Below are positions 1 to 9,914 of a stretch of DNA of 64,000 bases, one piece after another. The DNA comes from Streptomyces griseorubiginosus (GTDB taxonomy: Bacteria; Actinomycetota; Actinomycetes; Streptomycetales; Streptomycetaceae). Where the stretch lies: contig NZ_KQ948746.1 of assembly GCF_001514195.1 (NCBI RefSeq), forward strand, positions 1-64,000, written 5' to 3'. A model generated the notes under the pieces. It did no database searches. It saw nothing but the letters and a program-made list of their open reading frames with translations, and was not told the origin of the DNA. How positions within the stretch are numbered: position 1 is the stretch's first letter; each line of letters opens with the position of its first letter. A program made the translations under genes and the position numbers.

Positions 1-11
1 TCCTTTTGATA

Positions 12-43
12 GAAAGGCCCACACCTTATGGTGTGGGCCTTTC
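12..43. terminator. Rho-independent-type hairpin
   Basis: A perfect 14-bp inverted repeat (12-25 with 30-43) has a TTAT loop and ends in AAAGG/CCTTT arms. It is probably the terminator of a gene upstream of the window and may also stop transcripts leaving the minus-strand operon that ends at 97. Confidence 0.8.
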
Positions 44-65
44 TGCGTTTAGCATGCTGTTTTTC

Positions 66-90
66 AAAGGGGGCGCCTTGCGCCCCCTTT
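66..90. terminator. Hairpin terminator of the DUF58-MoxR operon
   Basis: An 11-bp perfect stem (66-76 with 80-90) has a CTT loop. Runs of A on one side and T on the other let it work in both directions. It lies six bases beyond the stop codon of the minus-strand DUF58 gene, so it most likely ends that operon. Confidence 0.8.
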
Positions 91-96
91 CTTTGT

Positions 97-1406
97 TTAC
101 AGGCGTCCCGCAGCCTTCAGGGCCAGATACGCGTCTGCCAGGGCCGGCGCTAGGTCGTCGGGCGTTGCGTCGACGACAGTCACCCCGTGCCGACGGAGTT
201 GCTCAGCAGTGCGCTGACGTTCCGTCTGGGCCTGGGCTGCGGCAGCGGCTTCGTAGATCGCCTCCGCGTTTCCACGGGCGGTGGCCATGCGGGCGATGTG
301 GGGGTCCGCCACCGAAGCCAGAAGAACGGTGTGGCGCTGTGTGAGCTGAGGGAGGAGCGGAAGCAGCCCCTCCTCGATCGGTGCGGCGTCCAGGCTCGTG
401 AGCAGCACGACCAGGGAGCGGCGAGGTGCCGTACGAAGAGCTGTGGCTGTGAGGCCTCGGGCGTTGGTTTCGACGAGTTCTGGTTCGAGGGGTGCCATCG
501 CGTTGACCAAGGAGGGAAGCAGGTCCTTTGCCGTGCGGCCCTGAACCAGGGCGCGTACTCCGCGGTCGTAGGCGAGCAGGTCCACGCGGTCGCCGGCGCG
601 GGAGGCAAGGGCGGCCAGGAGCAGGGCCGCGTCCATGGAGGCGTCGAGGCGGGGGGCATCGCCGACTCGGCCTGCTGAAGTGCGGCCGGTGTCGAGGACC
701 AGGAGGATGTGGCGGTCGCGTTCGGGGCGCCAGGTGCGTACGGCGACGGCGCTTTGGCGGGCTGTGGCTCGCCAGTCGATGGAGCGGGTGTCGTCGCCCG
801 GGACGTACTCGCGCAGGCTGTCGAACTCCGTGCCTTCGCCGCGGGTGAGAACGCTTGTGCGGCCGTCGAGTTCGCGCAGGCGGGCCAGCTTGGAGGGCAG
901 GTGCTTGCGGCTGGTGAACGGGGGCAGCACACGGACTGTCCAGGGGACCTTGTGGGTGCCCTGGCGGGAGAACAGCCGGAGGGGGCCGTAGGAGCGGATC
1001 GTGACCCGGTCGGCCTGGCGGTCGCCGCGGCGGGTGGGGCGTAGGCGTGTGGTGACGCGGCGGCGTTCGCCGGCGGGGACCGTGAGGTGGTGGCGGGAGG
1101 CTTCCACCTCGGTGCCCGGCTGCCAGCTGCTCGGGGGCCAGGCGTCGCGGATGTGGGCGCGGAGGGGGCGGCCGGACGGGTTGGTGACGGTGAGCGTGAC
1201 GTCGGCCGTCTCGCCCAGGCGGGCGGAGGTGTCGCCGGAGCGGGTCAGGCCCAGTCGTCGTACGGGAGCGGCGAGCGCGAAGTCGCAGGCGCAGGCAACC
1301 GCCAAGGGGGCGTTGACCGCGAGGATGCCTGTCCAGCTGGGCTCCCAGATGCCGATGGGCAGGGAGCCCAGGGCTGCTACGAGGGCGGCTCGTCCGGTGA
1401 GGGCCA

Positions 1407-1407
<1 letters not shown>
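97..1407 (-). CDS. DUF58 domain-containing protein
   Basis: 436 residues. The N-terminus has two hydrophobic stretches (about 5-20 and 27-47), so it is probably membrane-anchored. The DUF58 signature, YVPGDDTRSIDW at 201-212, is followed by a von Willebrand A-like domain with the HILLVLDTG strand. DUF58 proteins are usually encoded beside MoxR AAA ATPases and are thought to act with them as chaperone or assembly partners at the envelope; the exact role is unknown. The ATG at 1407 overlaps the MoxR stop (TGATG), which supports this start over an upstream in-frame one and implies translational coupling. It is the last gene of a five-gene minus-strand operon. Confidence 0.9.
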
Positions 1408-2395
<988 letters not shown>

Positions 2396-2399
<4 letters not shown>

Positions 2400-3598
2400 G
2401 AACGGCGTACCTCTCTTTCGAGGGCGTCGAGTTGGTCGGCGAGGGAGATGAGGGCTGCGTCGTCGCTGGGCGGCGGGCCGAAGAGCAGGGAGTGCAGGGG
2501 CTGTCCGTCGCCTTCGGCGCGGAGGTGGGCGGACAGGGCGGGGAGCAGGGCTTCGGGCGCGTGCGCCTGGGTGACGGGGACGCCGACGAGGGGGGCGAGG
2601 CGGGTGCGGGTGGTGGAGCGAAGAGCGGTGGCCGCGCGGTCGCGGGCGGCCGCCTTGCGGTAGAGGCGGGCGCGGCCTTCGACGGTTTCGGAGGCGCGGA
2701 TCGCCACGGGGAGTTTCTCGGGCACGAGGGGGCCGAGTCGGCGTGCCCTCCACAGGGCGGCGAGGGCTGCCGCGAAGAAGAGCTGGAGCGTGCCCCAGAG
2801 CCAGCCCGAGGGGAGCAGGTCGAGGAAGCCCTTTTCCGCATCCGGGTCGGCGGCGGAGGAGTCGGAGAGCGAGGGGAGGTACCAGACCAGATGGGGGCGG
2901 GAGCCGAGGAGTTGCAGGGCGAGCGAGGCGTTGCCCTGCTTGTCGAGGGTGTCGTTGTAGAGGATGTCGGGCGCGCCGAGCACGACGGTGTCGCCGTCCC
3001 CGGAAGCCGCCGGGACGCGCACCAGGGTGGGCAGGCGGTCGCTGGGGTAGCACTCGTCGTTGCCGGGGTGGGTGACGGTGTAGCGGATGCCGCCGGTGTC
3101 GGCGGTGCCCGCGCGTCGGGCGGCCGGGAGGGCGCAGTCGGGGGAGAGCGTCGAGTCGAGGCTGGTGGCGGGGTCCGCCACGACGCCGGGTGCCAGGCGC
3201 TCTACGGACCAGCTGCCGGGTGCGACGAGGATCGTCCGGCCGTCGGAGTCGGCGGTGGCGGAGTGCAGTTGGCTCTGCTGGCGGTGCGTCAGGAGGTCGG
3301 GTACGGCGACGAGGAGGGTGGTGTCGGGGCCGGTGGCGGCGCGGGCCTCGTCCAGGGTGGTGACGACGCGGGTGTCGACGCCCCGGTCGGCGAGGAGTTC
3401 GGCGACGGCCCGGCTGCCGAAGGGGTCGGCGGAGCGGGGGTCGAGGCTGCCGTGGCGTTCGGTGGAGCGGATCGCCGCGATCACGACGGCCGCGACGACG
3501 AGAAGCACGACAGCGAGGACGACGCCCCGCGCGCGGGTCCACACCTGGCGCGTGGTGGGCGAGGCCGAGGTGGACGGGAGCGTGGCCTCGGTGGTCAT
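2396..3598 (-). CDS. DUF4350 domain-containing membrane protein
   Basis: 400 residues. A transmembrane segment at about 24-43 precedes an extracytoplasmic DUF4350 domain (RSADPFGSRAVAELLADRGV, then repeated alpha/beta units). A second transmembrane segment at about 270-290 (LQLFFAAALAALW) leads into a basic cytosolic tail. The gene sits between DUF4129 and MoxR with four-base ATGA overlaps at both ends, a typical actinobacterial arrangement. Such proteins are inferred to form an envelope complex with the MoxR/DUF58 pair, but no biochemical function is established from the sequence. Confidence 0.85.
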
Positions 3599-4359
3599 TC
3601 GGCGGCTCCGTGGCGGGCGTGCTGGTCCGCGCTGTGGCTGGTGTGCGCGGTGTTCGTGCCGCTCGCGGTCTGCGCGAGTACCGGCTTGGTGCGTTCCAGG
3701 TCGCGGTCTAGGTCGGCGATGCGGTGGTACGACGGCTCGGTCGCGGACCGGCCGCCGTATGTGACGTCGTCGAAGTCTCGGGCCGCGGAGCGCAGTCGGT
3801 CGGTGTGGGAGGGCAGGGCGCGGCCCGCTTCCGCGGCGGCCTCGTCGGCGGTGCGGCCGGGACGGATGTCGAGGAGAGCGCGTTCCTCCAGGGAGCGGAC
3901 GATGGCGCGCATGCGTTCCTGGACGGCCTGGTTCCAGTGGCCCTGGGCGGCGTGGGCCTCGGCGGCCGCGCGGTGGTCGGCGGCGCTGCGGGGGCGGTCG
4001 TCGAACAGGGCGGCGGAGGAGCTGGGACCGCGGCGGGGGGTGCCCAGGCGCCACCACAGGGCGCCGGCGACCAGGAGGACGACGGTGATGACGACGACCA
4101 GGCCGAGCGCACCTCCCGGTGTCGCGGACGAGGCGGTGTCGAACAGCTTGCTCACCCAGTCCCAGAAGGCGTTGAGGGCACGTTGGAACCAGCTGGGGTC
4201 GTTCTCGTGGTACATCCGCTTGGCCAGCTCGCGGCGGGCGGCATCCCGCGCGGGGTCGCGCGGGGTCGTCAGCGGTGGTTCGTCGCCGGACCGTGCCAGG
4301 AACAGCACGGAGCCGTTTCCGGCGCGCAGCGAAGTGAGCACTCCCCCCGGCAGGTTCAC
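3595..4359 (-). CDS. DUF4129 domain-containing protein
   Basis: 254 residues with one strong transmembrane segment at about 84-104 and a cytosolic DUF4129 domain after it (GHWNQAVQERMRAIVRSLEE and a DFDDVTYGG motif). I chose the GTG at 4359 because GGGAG lies eight bases upstream; an in-frame ATG at 4404 would overlap the preceding gene by 41 bases. DUF4129 domains accompany transglutaminase or MoxR/DUF58 modules in actinobacteria. The protein is coupled to DUF4350 by an ATGA overlap. Confidence 0.85.
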   Translation of the reverse strand: MNLPGGVLTSLRAGNGSVLFLARSGDEPPLTTPRDPARDAARRELAKRMYHENDPSWFQRALNAFWDWVSKLFDTASSATPGGALGLVVVITVVLLVAGALWWRLGTPRRGPSSSAALFDDRPRSAADHRAAAEAHAAQGHWNQAVQERMRAIVRSLEERALLDIRPGRTADEAAAEAGRALPSHTDRLRSAARDFDDVTYGGRSATEPSYHRIADLDRDLERTKPVLAQTASGTNTAHTSHSADQHARHGAAE

Positions 4360-4363
4360 CTCA

Positions 4364-5743
4364 TCAGCTCCCGGGAGTGGCGCCGGTGCTGTAGCCCTGC
4401 ACACCGGCCGCGCGGGCCAGTTCGAGGTCGAGGGCCTCGCGGCGGATGCGCTGGTCGATGTAGAGGAGCACGGTGACGCCCGCCGAGATCGGGAAGGTGA
4501 TCATGGAGCCGATCACCGAGCCGATGCCGCTGATGATCAGGAACGTCCAGCCGAGGTCGCCGGTGCCGTTGACGAAGCCGCCGACGCCGTCGCCGCTCAG
4601 GGCCGCGGCGAGGAAGGTGAAGGGGAGGACGACGATCGCCGCGACGATGTTCGCGATGATCCCGGCCAGCAGCTGGATGCCGAGGACCCGCCACCAGGAG
4701 CCGCGGACCAGCTTCGTGGAGCGGCTCATCGACTTCACGATGGTCTGCTTCTCCAGCATCAGCGCGGGCGAGGCCAGCGAGAAGCGGATCATCAGCCACA
4801 GGGCCACGACACTCGCGCCGAGGATGCCCAGGACGGCGAGGGCGATTCCGCCGCCCTTGGAGCCCGCGACGCCCACGAGGATGCCGGGCAGCGCGCCGAC
4901 CGCCAACACGCCGAAGGTGATGAGCAGCAGCAGGAAGATCAGACCGAACAGCCTGGGCACCTGCGGGCGGGCGTCCCGCCAGGCCTCACCGGTGGTGACG
5001 GGGCGGCCGAGCACGGCCCGGCTGGTGACCGTGGTGAGCAGTGCGGTGGCGACGACCGTGCCGATCAGGGAGATCAGGAAGACGACCGTGGTGCTGACCA
5101 TGGTCTCGCCCAGGGCGCGCGTCACCTCGTCGGCGCTGGCGCTCGGGTCGCTGAGGGCCTCGGAGCCGGCGTTGTCGTCGAGGACGAAACCCTGGAGCAG
5201 GATGACCAGGACCTGGGTCACGACCGCGACGGTCAGCGAGATGCCGAGGACGGTGCGCCAGTAGGTGCGCATGGTGGAGACCGCGCCGTCGAGGATCTCG
5301 CCCACGCCGAGCGGGCGCAGGGGGATCACGCCGGGCTTGGCCGCGGGCGGGGGGCCGCCCCAGCCGCCGTATCCGGGGTGACCGGCGTAGCCGCCGCCCC
5401 AGCCCGGGCCCTGGGCCGGGCCGGCAGGCGGCTGGGATCCCCAGCCGCCGGGGGCGGGAGGCGGGGGAGGGGCCTGGCCCGGAGCGGTGGGGCCGGTGGG
5501 GGCAGACCACTGGGCGGCCGGCGGCTGTTCCTGGGACCACTTCGCGCCGGCGTCCTGCGAGGTGTCCGACGGCTGCTGCGTGGGCTGCGCCGGGTCGGAG
5601 GCCGCGGTCGGCTGCGCGCTGCCGTCGGGGGCAGCCGTCTCGGCGGGCTTCGCGTCGGTGGGCTCGGTGGGGCCGGACGTGCCGGGCTCGTGCCCGTCGG
5701 ACGGGGCGGATCCGGGCGAGGCCCAGCCCGGAGTGTCTTTCAT
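4364..5743 (-). CDS. Proline/glycine-rich multi-pass membrane protein (glycerophosphodiester phosphodiesterase membrane-domain family)
   Basis: 459 residues. The first 135 or so are disordered and rich in Pro, Gly, Gln and Trp, and start the cytoplasmic side. Then follows a six- or seven-helix membrane domain, introduced by the conserved IPLRPLGVGEILDGA motif at about 139-153, which matches the membrane domain annotated in Streptomyces as glycerophosphoryl diester phosphodiesterase membrane domain. No catalytic phosphodiesterase domain is present, so the family name should not be read as an activity. GGAG lies five bases before the ATG. It is the first gene of the operon and is divergent from mtnA. 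Confidence 0.82.
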   Translation of the reverse strand: MKDTPGWASPGSAPSDGHEPGTSGPTEPTDAKPAETAAPDGSAQPTAASDPAQPTQQPSDTSQDAGAKWSQEQPPAAQWSAPTGPTAPGQAPPPPPAPGGWGSQPPAGPAQGPGWGGGYAGHPGYGGWGGPPPAAKPGVIPLRPLGVGEILDGAVSTMRTYWRTVLGISLTVAVVTQVLVILLQGFVLDDNAGSEALSDPSASADEVTRALGETMVSTTVVFLISLIGTVVATALLTTVTSRAVLGRPVTTGEAWRDARPQVPRLFGLIFLLLLITFGVLAVGALPGILVGVAGSKGGGIALAVLGILGASVVALWLMIRFSLASPALMLEKQTIVKSMSRSTKLVRGSWWRVLGIQLLAGIIANIVAAIVVLPFTFLAAALSGDGVGGFVNGTGDLGWTFLIISGIGSVIGSMITFPISAGVTVLLYIDQRIRREALDLELARAAGVQGYSTGATPGS

Positions 5744-5883
5744 CGTCGCTCCTTCACGGTGCCCGTCCGCGGTCGCGGCGGCAGGTTGGCAGTCATCGTG
5801 TCATGGGGTGCTCGGCGAAGGGCCAGCCGCGGTAGGGGCTGCACGCCTTCAATACTCCGCCGGACAAGGGGCACACTGACGGC

Positions 5884-7032
5884 ATGGCTGATCAGTACGC
5901 GCAAACCGGCGAGGACAGCAAGCCCACCGAGATACCGGCGATCCGCTGGGAAGAGCCACCCGAAGGTCCTGTACTGGTGCTTCTCGACCAGACGAGACTG
6001 CCGGCCGAGGAGGTCGAACTGGTCTGCACGGACGCGTCCGCGCTGGTGGAGGCGATCAGGTCGCTCGCCGTGCGCGGGGCGCCGCTGCTCGGGATCGCGG
6101 GGGCTTATGGGGTCGCGCTCGCCGCCGCGCGCGGGTACGACGTGGACGAGGCGGCGACCGTGCTGGCCGGGGCGCGTCCCACCGCGGTGAACCTGGCGGT
6201 CGGGGTGCGCAGGGCGCAGGCCGCGCACCGGGCGGAGCTCGCCAGGAGCGGCGATGAGAAGCAGGCGGCCGGAGCGGTGCTGGCGGCTGCGCGGGCGCTG
6301 CACCAGGAGGACGCGGCGGCCAGCTCGGCGATGGCCGAGCGTGGGCTGACGCTGCTGGACGAGCTGCTTCCGGGCGGCGGGCACCGGATCCTGACGCACT
6401 GCAACACCGGATCGCTGGTCTCTGGCGGCGAGGGTACGGCGTTCGCGGTGGCTCTCGCGGCGCACCGGGCGGGGCGGCTGCGGCGGCTGTGGGTCGACGA
6501 GACCCGTCCGCTGCTCCAGGGCGCCCGGCTGACGGCGTACGAGGCGGCGCGCAGCGGGATGGCGTACACCCTGCTGACCGACAACGCGGCGGGCTCGCTG
6601 TTCGCGGCCGGGGAGGTGGACGCGGTGCTGATCGGTGCGGACCGGATCGCGGCCGACGGCTCGGTGGCGAACAAGGTGGGGAGCTATCCGCTCGCGGTGC
6701 TCGCGCGGTATCACCATGTGCCGTTCATCGTGGTGGCACCGCTGACCACGGTGGATCCGGACACGCCGGACGGCGCGTCCATCGAGGTCGAGCAGCGGGC
6801 CGGGCACGAGGTCACCGAGATCGCGGCGCCCCAGGTCCCGGTGGCGGGAGGTGGCGCGGGCGGCGGGATTCCGGTGGCCCCGCTGGGTACTCAGGCGTAC
6901 AACCCGGCCTTCGATGTGACACCGCCGGAGCTGGTGACGGCGATCGTCACGGAGGAGGGTGTGGTGTCGCCGGTGACGGCTGAGGCCCTTGCTGAGCTGT
7001 GTGCCAGGTCCCGGCAGATGACGATCAGCTGA
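5884..7032 (+). CDS. mtnA: S-methyl-5-thioribose-1-phosphate isomerase
   Basis: 382 residues. It interconverts methylthioribose 1-phosphate and methylthioribulose 1-phosphate in the methionine salvage pathway. The diagnostic segments are LAVRGAPLLGIAGAYG (about 60-75), the catalytic-cysteine motif THCNTGSL (about 176-183), the DNAAGSL loop and the catalytic aspartate in IGADRIAADG (about 248-257). The final NPAFDVTPPELVTAIVTEEG is also typical. Transcription is divergent from the membrane-protein operon and precedes mtrA. An 18-residue acidic N-terminal extension precedes the conserved core. Confidence 0.95.
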   Translation: MADQYAQTGEDSKPTEIPAIRWEEPPEGPVLVLLDQTRLPAEEVELVCTDASALVEAIRSLAVRGAPLLGIAGAYGVALAAARGYDVDEAATVLAGARPTAVNLAVGVRRAQAAHRAELARSGDEKQAAGAVLAAARALHQEDAAASSAMAERGLTLLDELLPGGGHRILTHCNTGSLVSGGEGTAFAVALAAHRAGRLRRLWVDETRPLLQGARLTAYEAARSGMAYTLLTDNAAGSLFAAGEVDAVLIGADRIAADGSVANKVGSYPLAVLARYHHVPFIVVAPLTTVDPDTPDGASIEVEQRAGHEVTEIAAPQVPVAGGGAGGGIPVAPLGTQAYNPAFDVTPPELVTAIVTEEGVVSPVTAEALAELCARSRQMTIS

Positions 7033-7106
7033 TCGAGGAACGGGGGCGACCCGGTCCGCCGAGGCGCGAAGCGCAGACAGTAGCGACCCCATACGACTAT
7101 CGTCAC

Positions 7107-7119
7107 AGGTCAGTGACCT
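7107..7119. promoter_or_regulatory. 13-bp palindrome in the mtrA promoter region
   Basis: AGGTCA-G-TGACCT is a perfect palindrome 37 bases upstream of the mtrA start. A second partial copy (GGTCACTGTTAC) follows at about 7136-7147. The position suggests an operator, possibly for autoregulation, but the palindrome does not closely match the GTAAC-type repeats known for MtrA. The binding protein is unknown. Confidence 0.4.
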
Positions 7120-7156
7120 CCCTCACCAGCGCCCCGGTCACTGTTACGAGAATGGG

Positions 7157-7846
7157 ATGATGTCGTTTATGAAGGGACGAGTCCTTGTCGTCGACGACGA
7201 CACCGCACTTGCCGAGATGCTGGGCATCGTGCTGCGTGGTGAAGGTTTTGAGCCGTCTTTCGTAGCCGACGGCGACAAGGCGCTGGCCGCGTTCCGTGAG
7301 GCCAAGCCGGATCTGGTGCTGCTGGACCTGATGCTGCCCGGTCGGGACGGCATCGAGGTGTGCCGCCTGATCAGGGCGGAGTCCGGGGTGCCGATCGTGA
7401 TGCTGACGGCCAAGAGCGACACCGTCGATGTCGTCGTGGGACTGGAGTCCGGTGCCGACGACTACATCGTGAAGCCGTTCAAGCCGAAGGAGCTCGTGGC
7501 CCGCATCCGGGCGCGGCTGCGGAGGTCGGAGGAGCCGGCGCCCGAGCAGCTCGCCATCGGGGACCTGGTCATCGACGTGGCCGGGCACTCCGTGAAGCGG
7601 GACGGGCAGTCGATCGCGCTGACGCCGCTGGAGTTCGACCTGCTGGTCGCGCTCGCGCGCAAGCCGTGGCAGGTGTTCACGCGTGAGGTGCTGCTCGAGC
7701 AGGTGTGGGGCTATCGGCACGCCGCCGACACCCGGCTCGTCAACGTGCATGTACAGCGGCTGCGCTCCAAGGTCGAGAAGGACCCGGAGCGGCCGGAGAT
7801 CGTGGTGACCGTCCGTGGTGTGGGTTACAAGGCAGGGCCCAGCTGA
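7157..7846 (+). CDS. mtrA: Response regulator MtrA
   Basis: 229 residues, the family length. The receiver domain (about 8-120) has the acidic pair at 13-14, the phospho-acceptor Asp57 in LLDLMLPG and the conserved Lys in the KPFKPKEL segment. An OmpR/PhoB-type winged helix follows (about 135-227; WGYRHAADTRLVNVHVQRLR). MtrA is the essential or pleiotropic actinobacterial regulator of envelope, division and development genes; it partners with MtrB, encoded immediately downstream. The start used is the ATG at 7157; a second ATG at 7169 would still keep the whole domain. Confidence 0.96.
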   Translation: MMSFMKGRVLVVDDDTALAEMLGIVLRGEGFEPSFVADGDKALAAFREAKPDLVLLDLMLPGRDGIEVCRLIRAESGVPIVMLTAKSDTVDVVVGLESGADDYIVKPFKPKELVARIRARLRRSEEPAPEQLAIGDLVIDVAGHSVKRDGQSIALTPLEFDLLVALARKPWQVFTREVLLEQVWGYRHAADTRLVNVHVQRLRSKVEKDPERPEIVVTVRGVGYKAGPS

Positions 7847-7847
7847 C

Positions 7848-9914
7848 ATGTCCGGAGACAGTGCCGCTTCGTCACCCGGGCGGACCGGGGCGAGTGCGGG
7901 GCGGCCTGTCGGGCGGAAGCCGGCGGGTTCCCGCTGGGGACGCTTCCTCGAGGGCGGGCTGCTTCAGGGCGGAGTCCAGGGCAGCCCGGTCCTGAGGCTG
8001 TTCATGCGCTGGGTGCGGCGGCCGCTGCTGCCCGTGATGCGGCTGTGGCGGCGCAACATCCAGCTCAAGGTCGTCGCGACGACCCTGCTGATGTCGCTCG
8101 GTGTGGTGCTGCTGCTGGGCTTCGTCGTCATCGGACAGGTGCGCAACGGCCTGCTCGACGCCAAGGTCAAGGCCTCGCAGAGCCAGGCCACCGGCGGGTT
8201 CGCGGTGGCCAAGCAGAAGGCGGACGAGGCGGGCGCCGGGACCGACGACGCGGCCACGGCGGCCGACGACCAGTCCGACCAGTTCGTCATCGAGTGGATG
8301 AGCAACCTCGTCTACTCGCTCTCCAGCGGCGGCCAGGGCGCCTTCGACGTGGTCACCCTGCCCGTGGGCGGCGACAGCGGCAGCGGGCGCGGACCGCGCG
8401 CCTCCGGCGATGTCGACCCGACGGCCAGCGTGCCCGAGGCACTGCGCACGAAGGTCGACCAGAGCACGACCGCCGCCCAGAGCTACACCCGCATCACCTA
8501 CGACACCGGCGAGGAGTCCCAGCCGGCCCTCGTCATCGGCAAGCAGGTCAACGACCCGAACGGCGACCCGTACCAGCTGTACTACCTCTTCCCGCTCACC
8601 CAGGAGGAGAAGTCGCTCAGCCTGGTCAAGGGCACCCTGGCGACCGCCGGGCTCTTCGTCGTCGTACTCCTCGGAGCCATCGCCTGGCTCGTGGTGCGCC
8701 AGGTCGTCACGCCGGTGCGGATGGCGGCCGGGATCGCGGAGCGGTTGTCCGCCGGGCGGCTCCAGGAGCGCATGAAGGTCACCGGTGAGGACGACATCGC
8801 GCGTCTCGGTGAGGCCTTCAACAAGATGGCGCAGAACCTCCAGCTGAAGATCCAGCAGCTGGAGGACCTGTCGCGGATGCAGCGGCGGTTCGTGTCGGAC
8901 GTGTCGCACGAGCTGCGGACGCCGCTGACGACCGTACGGATGGCCGCGGACGTCATCCATGACGCGCGTGAGGACTTCGACCCGATGACCGCGCGGTCGG
9001 CGGAACTGCTCGCGGACCAGCTGGACCGGTTCGAGACGCTGCTCGCGGATCTGCTGGAGATCAGTCGCTTCGACGCGGGCGCGGCGGCCCTGGAGGCCGA
9101 GCCCATAGACCTCAGGGAGGTCGTGCGGCGGGTGGTCGGCGGGGCCGAGCCGCTCGCCGAGCGCAAGGGTACGACGATCCGGGTGCTCGGCGACCAGCAG
9201 CCCGTCGTCGCGGAGGCCGACGCCCGGCGCGTCGAGCGGGTGCTGCGCAACCTCGTCGTCAACGCCGTCGAGCACGGCGAGGGCAAGGACGTCCTCGTCA
9301 AGCTGGCCGCGGCCGGCGGGGCGGTCGCGGTCGCCGTGCGCGACTACGGCGTCGGACTCAAGCCCGGCGAGGCCACGCGCGTGTTCAGCCGCTTCTGGCG
9401 GGCCGACCCGGCACGCGCGCGTACCACCGGCGGGACGGGCCTCGGGCTGTCCATCGCCCTGGAGGACGCGCGGCTGCACGGCGGCTGGTTGCAGGCGTGG
9501 GGTGAGCCGGGCGGCGGTTCGCAGTTCCGGCTGACGCTGCCCAGGACGGCCGACGAGCCGCTCAGGGGCTCGCCGATACCGCTGGAACCCAAGGACTCGC
9601 GACGCAACCGTGGACTGGACGACGCCGGGCTGCCGCGCGGGGGCGCGGACAAGGCGGCCACCGTGCCGGTCCAGCCGAAGACCGGCCAGGTGACCTCGCG
9701 GGATCCGATAACGCCGCGGACGGGTGCCGCGACACCCACAGCCGACCCGACCGCGCTGCCCGGCAACGGCTCGCGCGTGGTGCCGCGGCCCGCGGCGAAC
9801 GGGCGGCGGCAGGACGGCACGTCCACCGCGGAGGGCGGTGAGGGCGCGAGCCGTTCGAACGACGGCTCGCAGGAGTCGTACGAACAGCAGGGGGAGGCCT
9901 TCCGTGGACGCTGA
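7848..9914 (+). CDS. mtrB: Sensor histidine kinase MtrB
   Basis: 688 residues. After a basic 60-residue cytosolic start come a transmembrane helix at about 67-92, an extracellular sensing region, a second helix near 262-285, a HAMP domain, and the HisKA motif SDVSHELRTPLTT with phospho-acceptor His354. The ATPase domain has N (NLVVNAVEHG), G1 (DYGVGL), F and G2 (TGGTGLGLS) boxes. The last 130 residues are a Pro/Arg-rich disordered tail. The ATG lies one base after the mtrA stop. The 3' end overlaps lpqB by 11 bases, so the three genes are coupled. Confidence 0.95.
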   Translation: MSGDSAASSPGRTGASAGRPVGRKPAGSRWGRFLEGGLLQGGVQGSPVLRLFMRWVRRPLLPVMRLWRRNIQLKVVATTLLMSLGVVLLLGFVVIGQVRNGLLDAKVKASQSQATGGFAVAKQKADEAGAGTDDAATAADDQSDQFVIEWMSNLVYSLSSGGQGAFDVVTLPVGGDSGSGRGPRASGDVDPTASVPEALRTKVDQSTTAAQSYTRITYDTGEESQPALVIGKQVNDPNGDPYQLYYLFPLTQEEKSLSLVKGTLATAGLFVVVLLGAIAWLVVRQVVTPVRMAAGIAERLSAGRLQERMKVTGEDDIARLGEAFNKMAQNLQLKIQQLEDLSRMQRRFVSDVSHELRTPLTTVRMAADVIHDAREDFDPMTARSAELLADQLDRFETLLADLLEISRFDAGAAALEAEPIDLREVVRRVVGGAEPLAERKGTTIRVLGDQQPVVAEADARRVERVLRNLVVNAVEHGEGKDVLVKLAAAGGAVAVAVRDYGVGLKPGEATRVFSRFWRADPARARTTGGTGLGLSIALEDARLHGGWLQAWGEPGGGSQFRLTLPRTADEPLRGSPIPLEPKDSRRNRGLDDAGLPRGGADKAATVPVQPKTGQVTSRDPITPRTGAATPTADPTALPGNGSRVVPRPAANGRRQDGTSTAEGGEGASRSNDGSQESYEQQGEAFRGR

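Noticed and set aside
2432-6190. A 1252-codon plus-strand frame across the MoxR operon
   Set aside because: Low-complexity translation opposite five recognised, coupled genes; a composition shadow.
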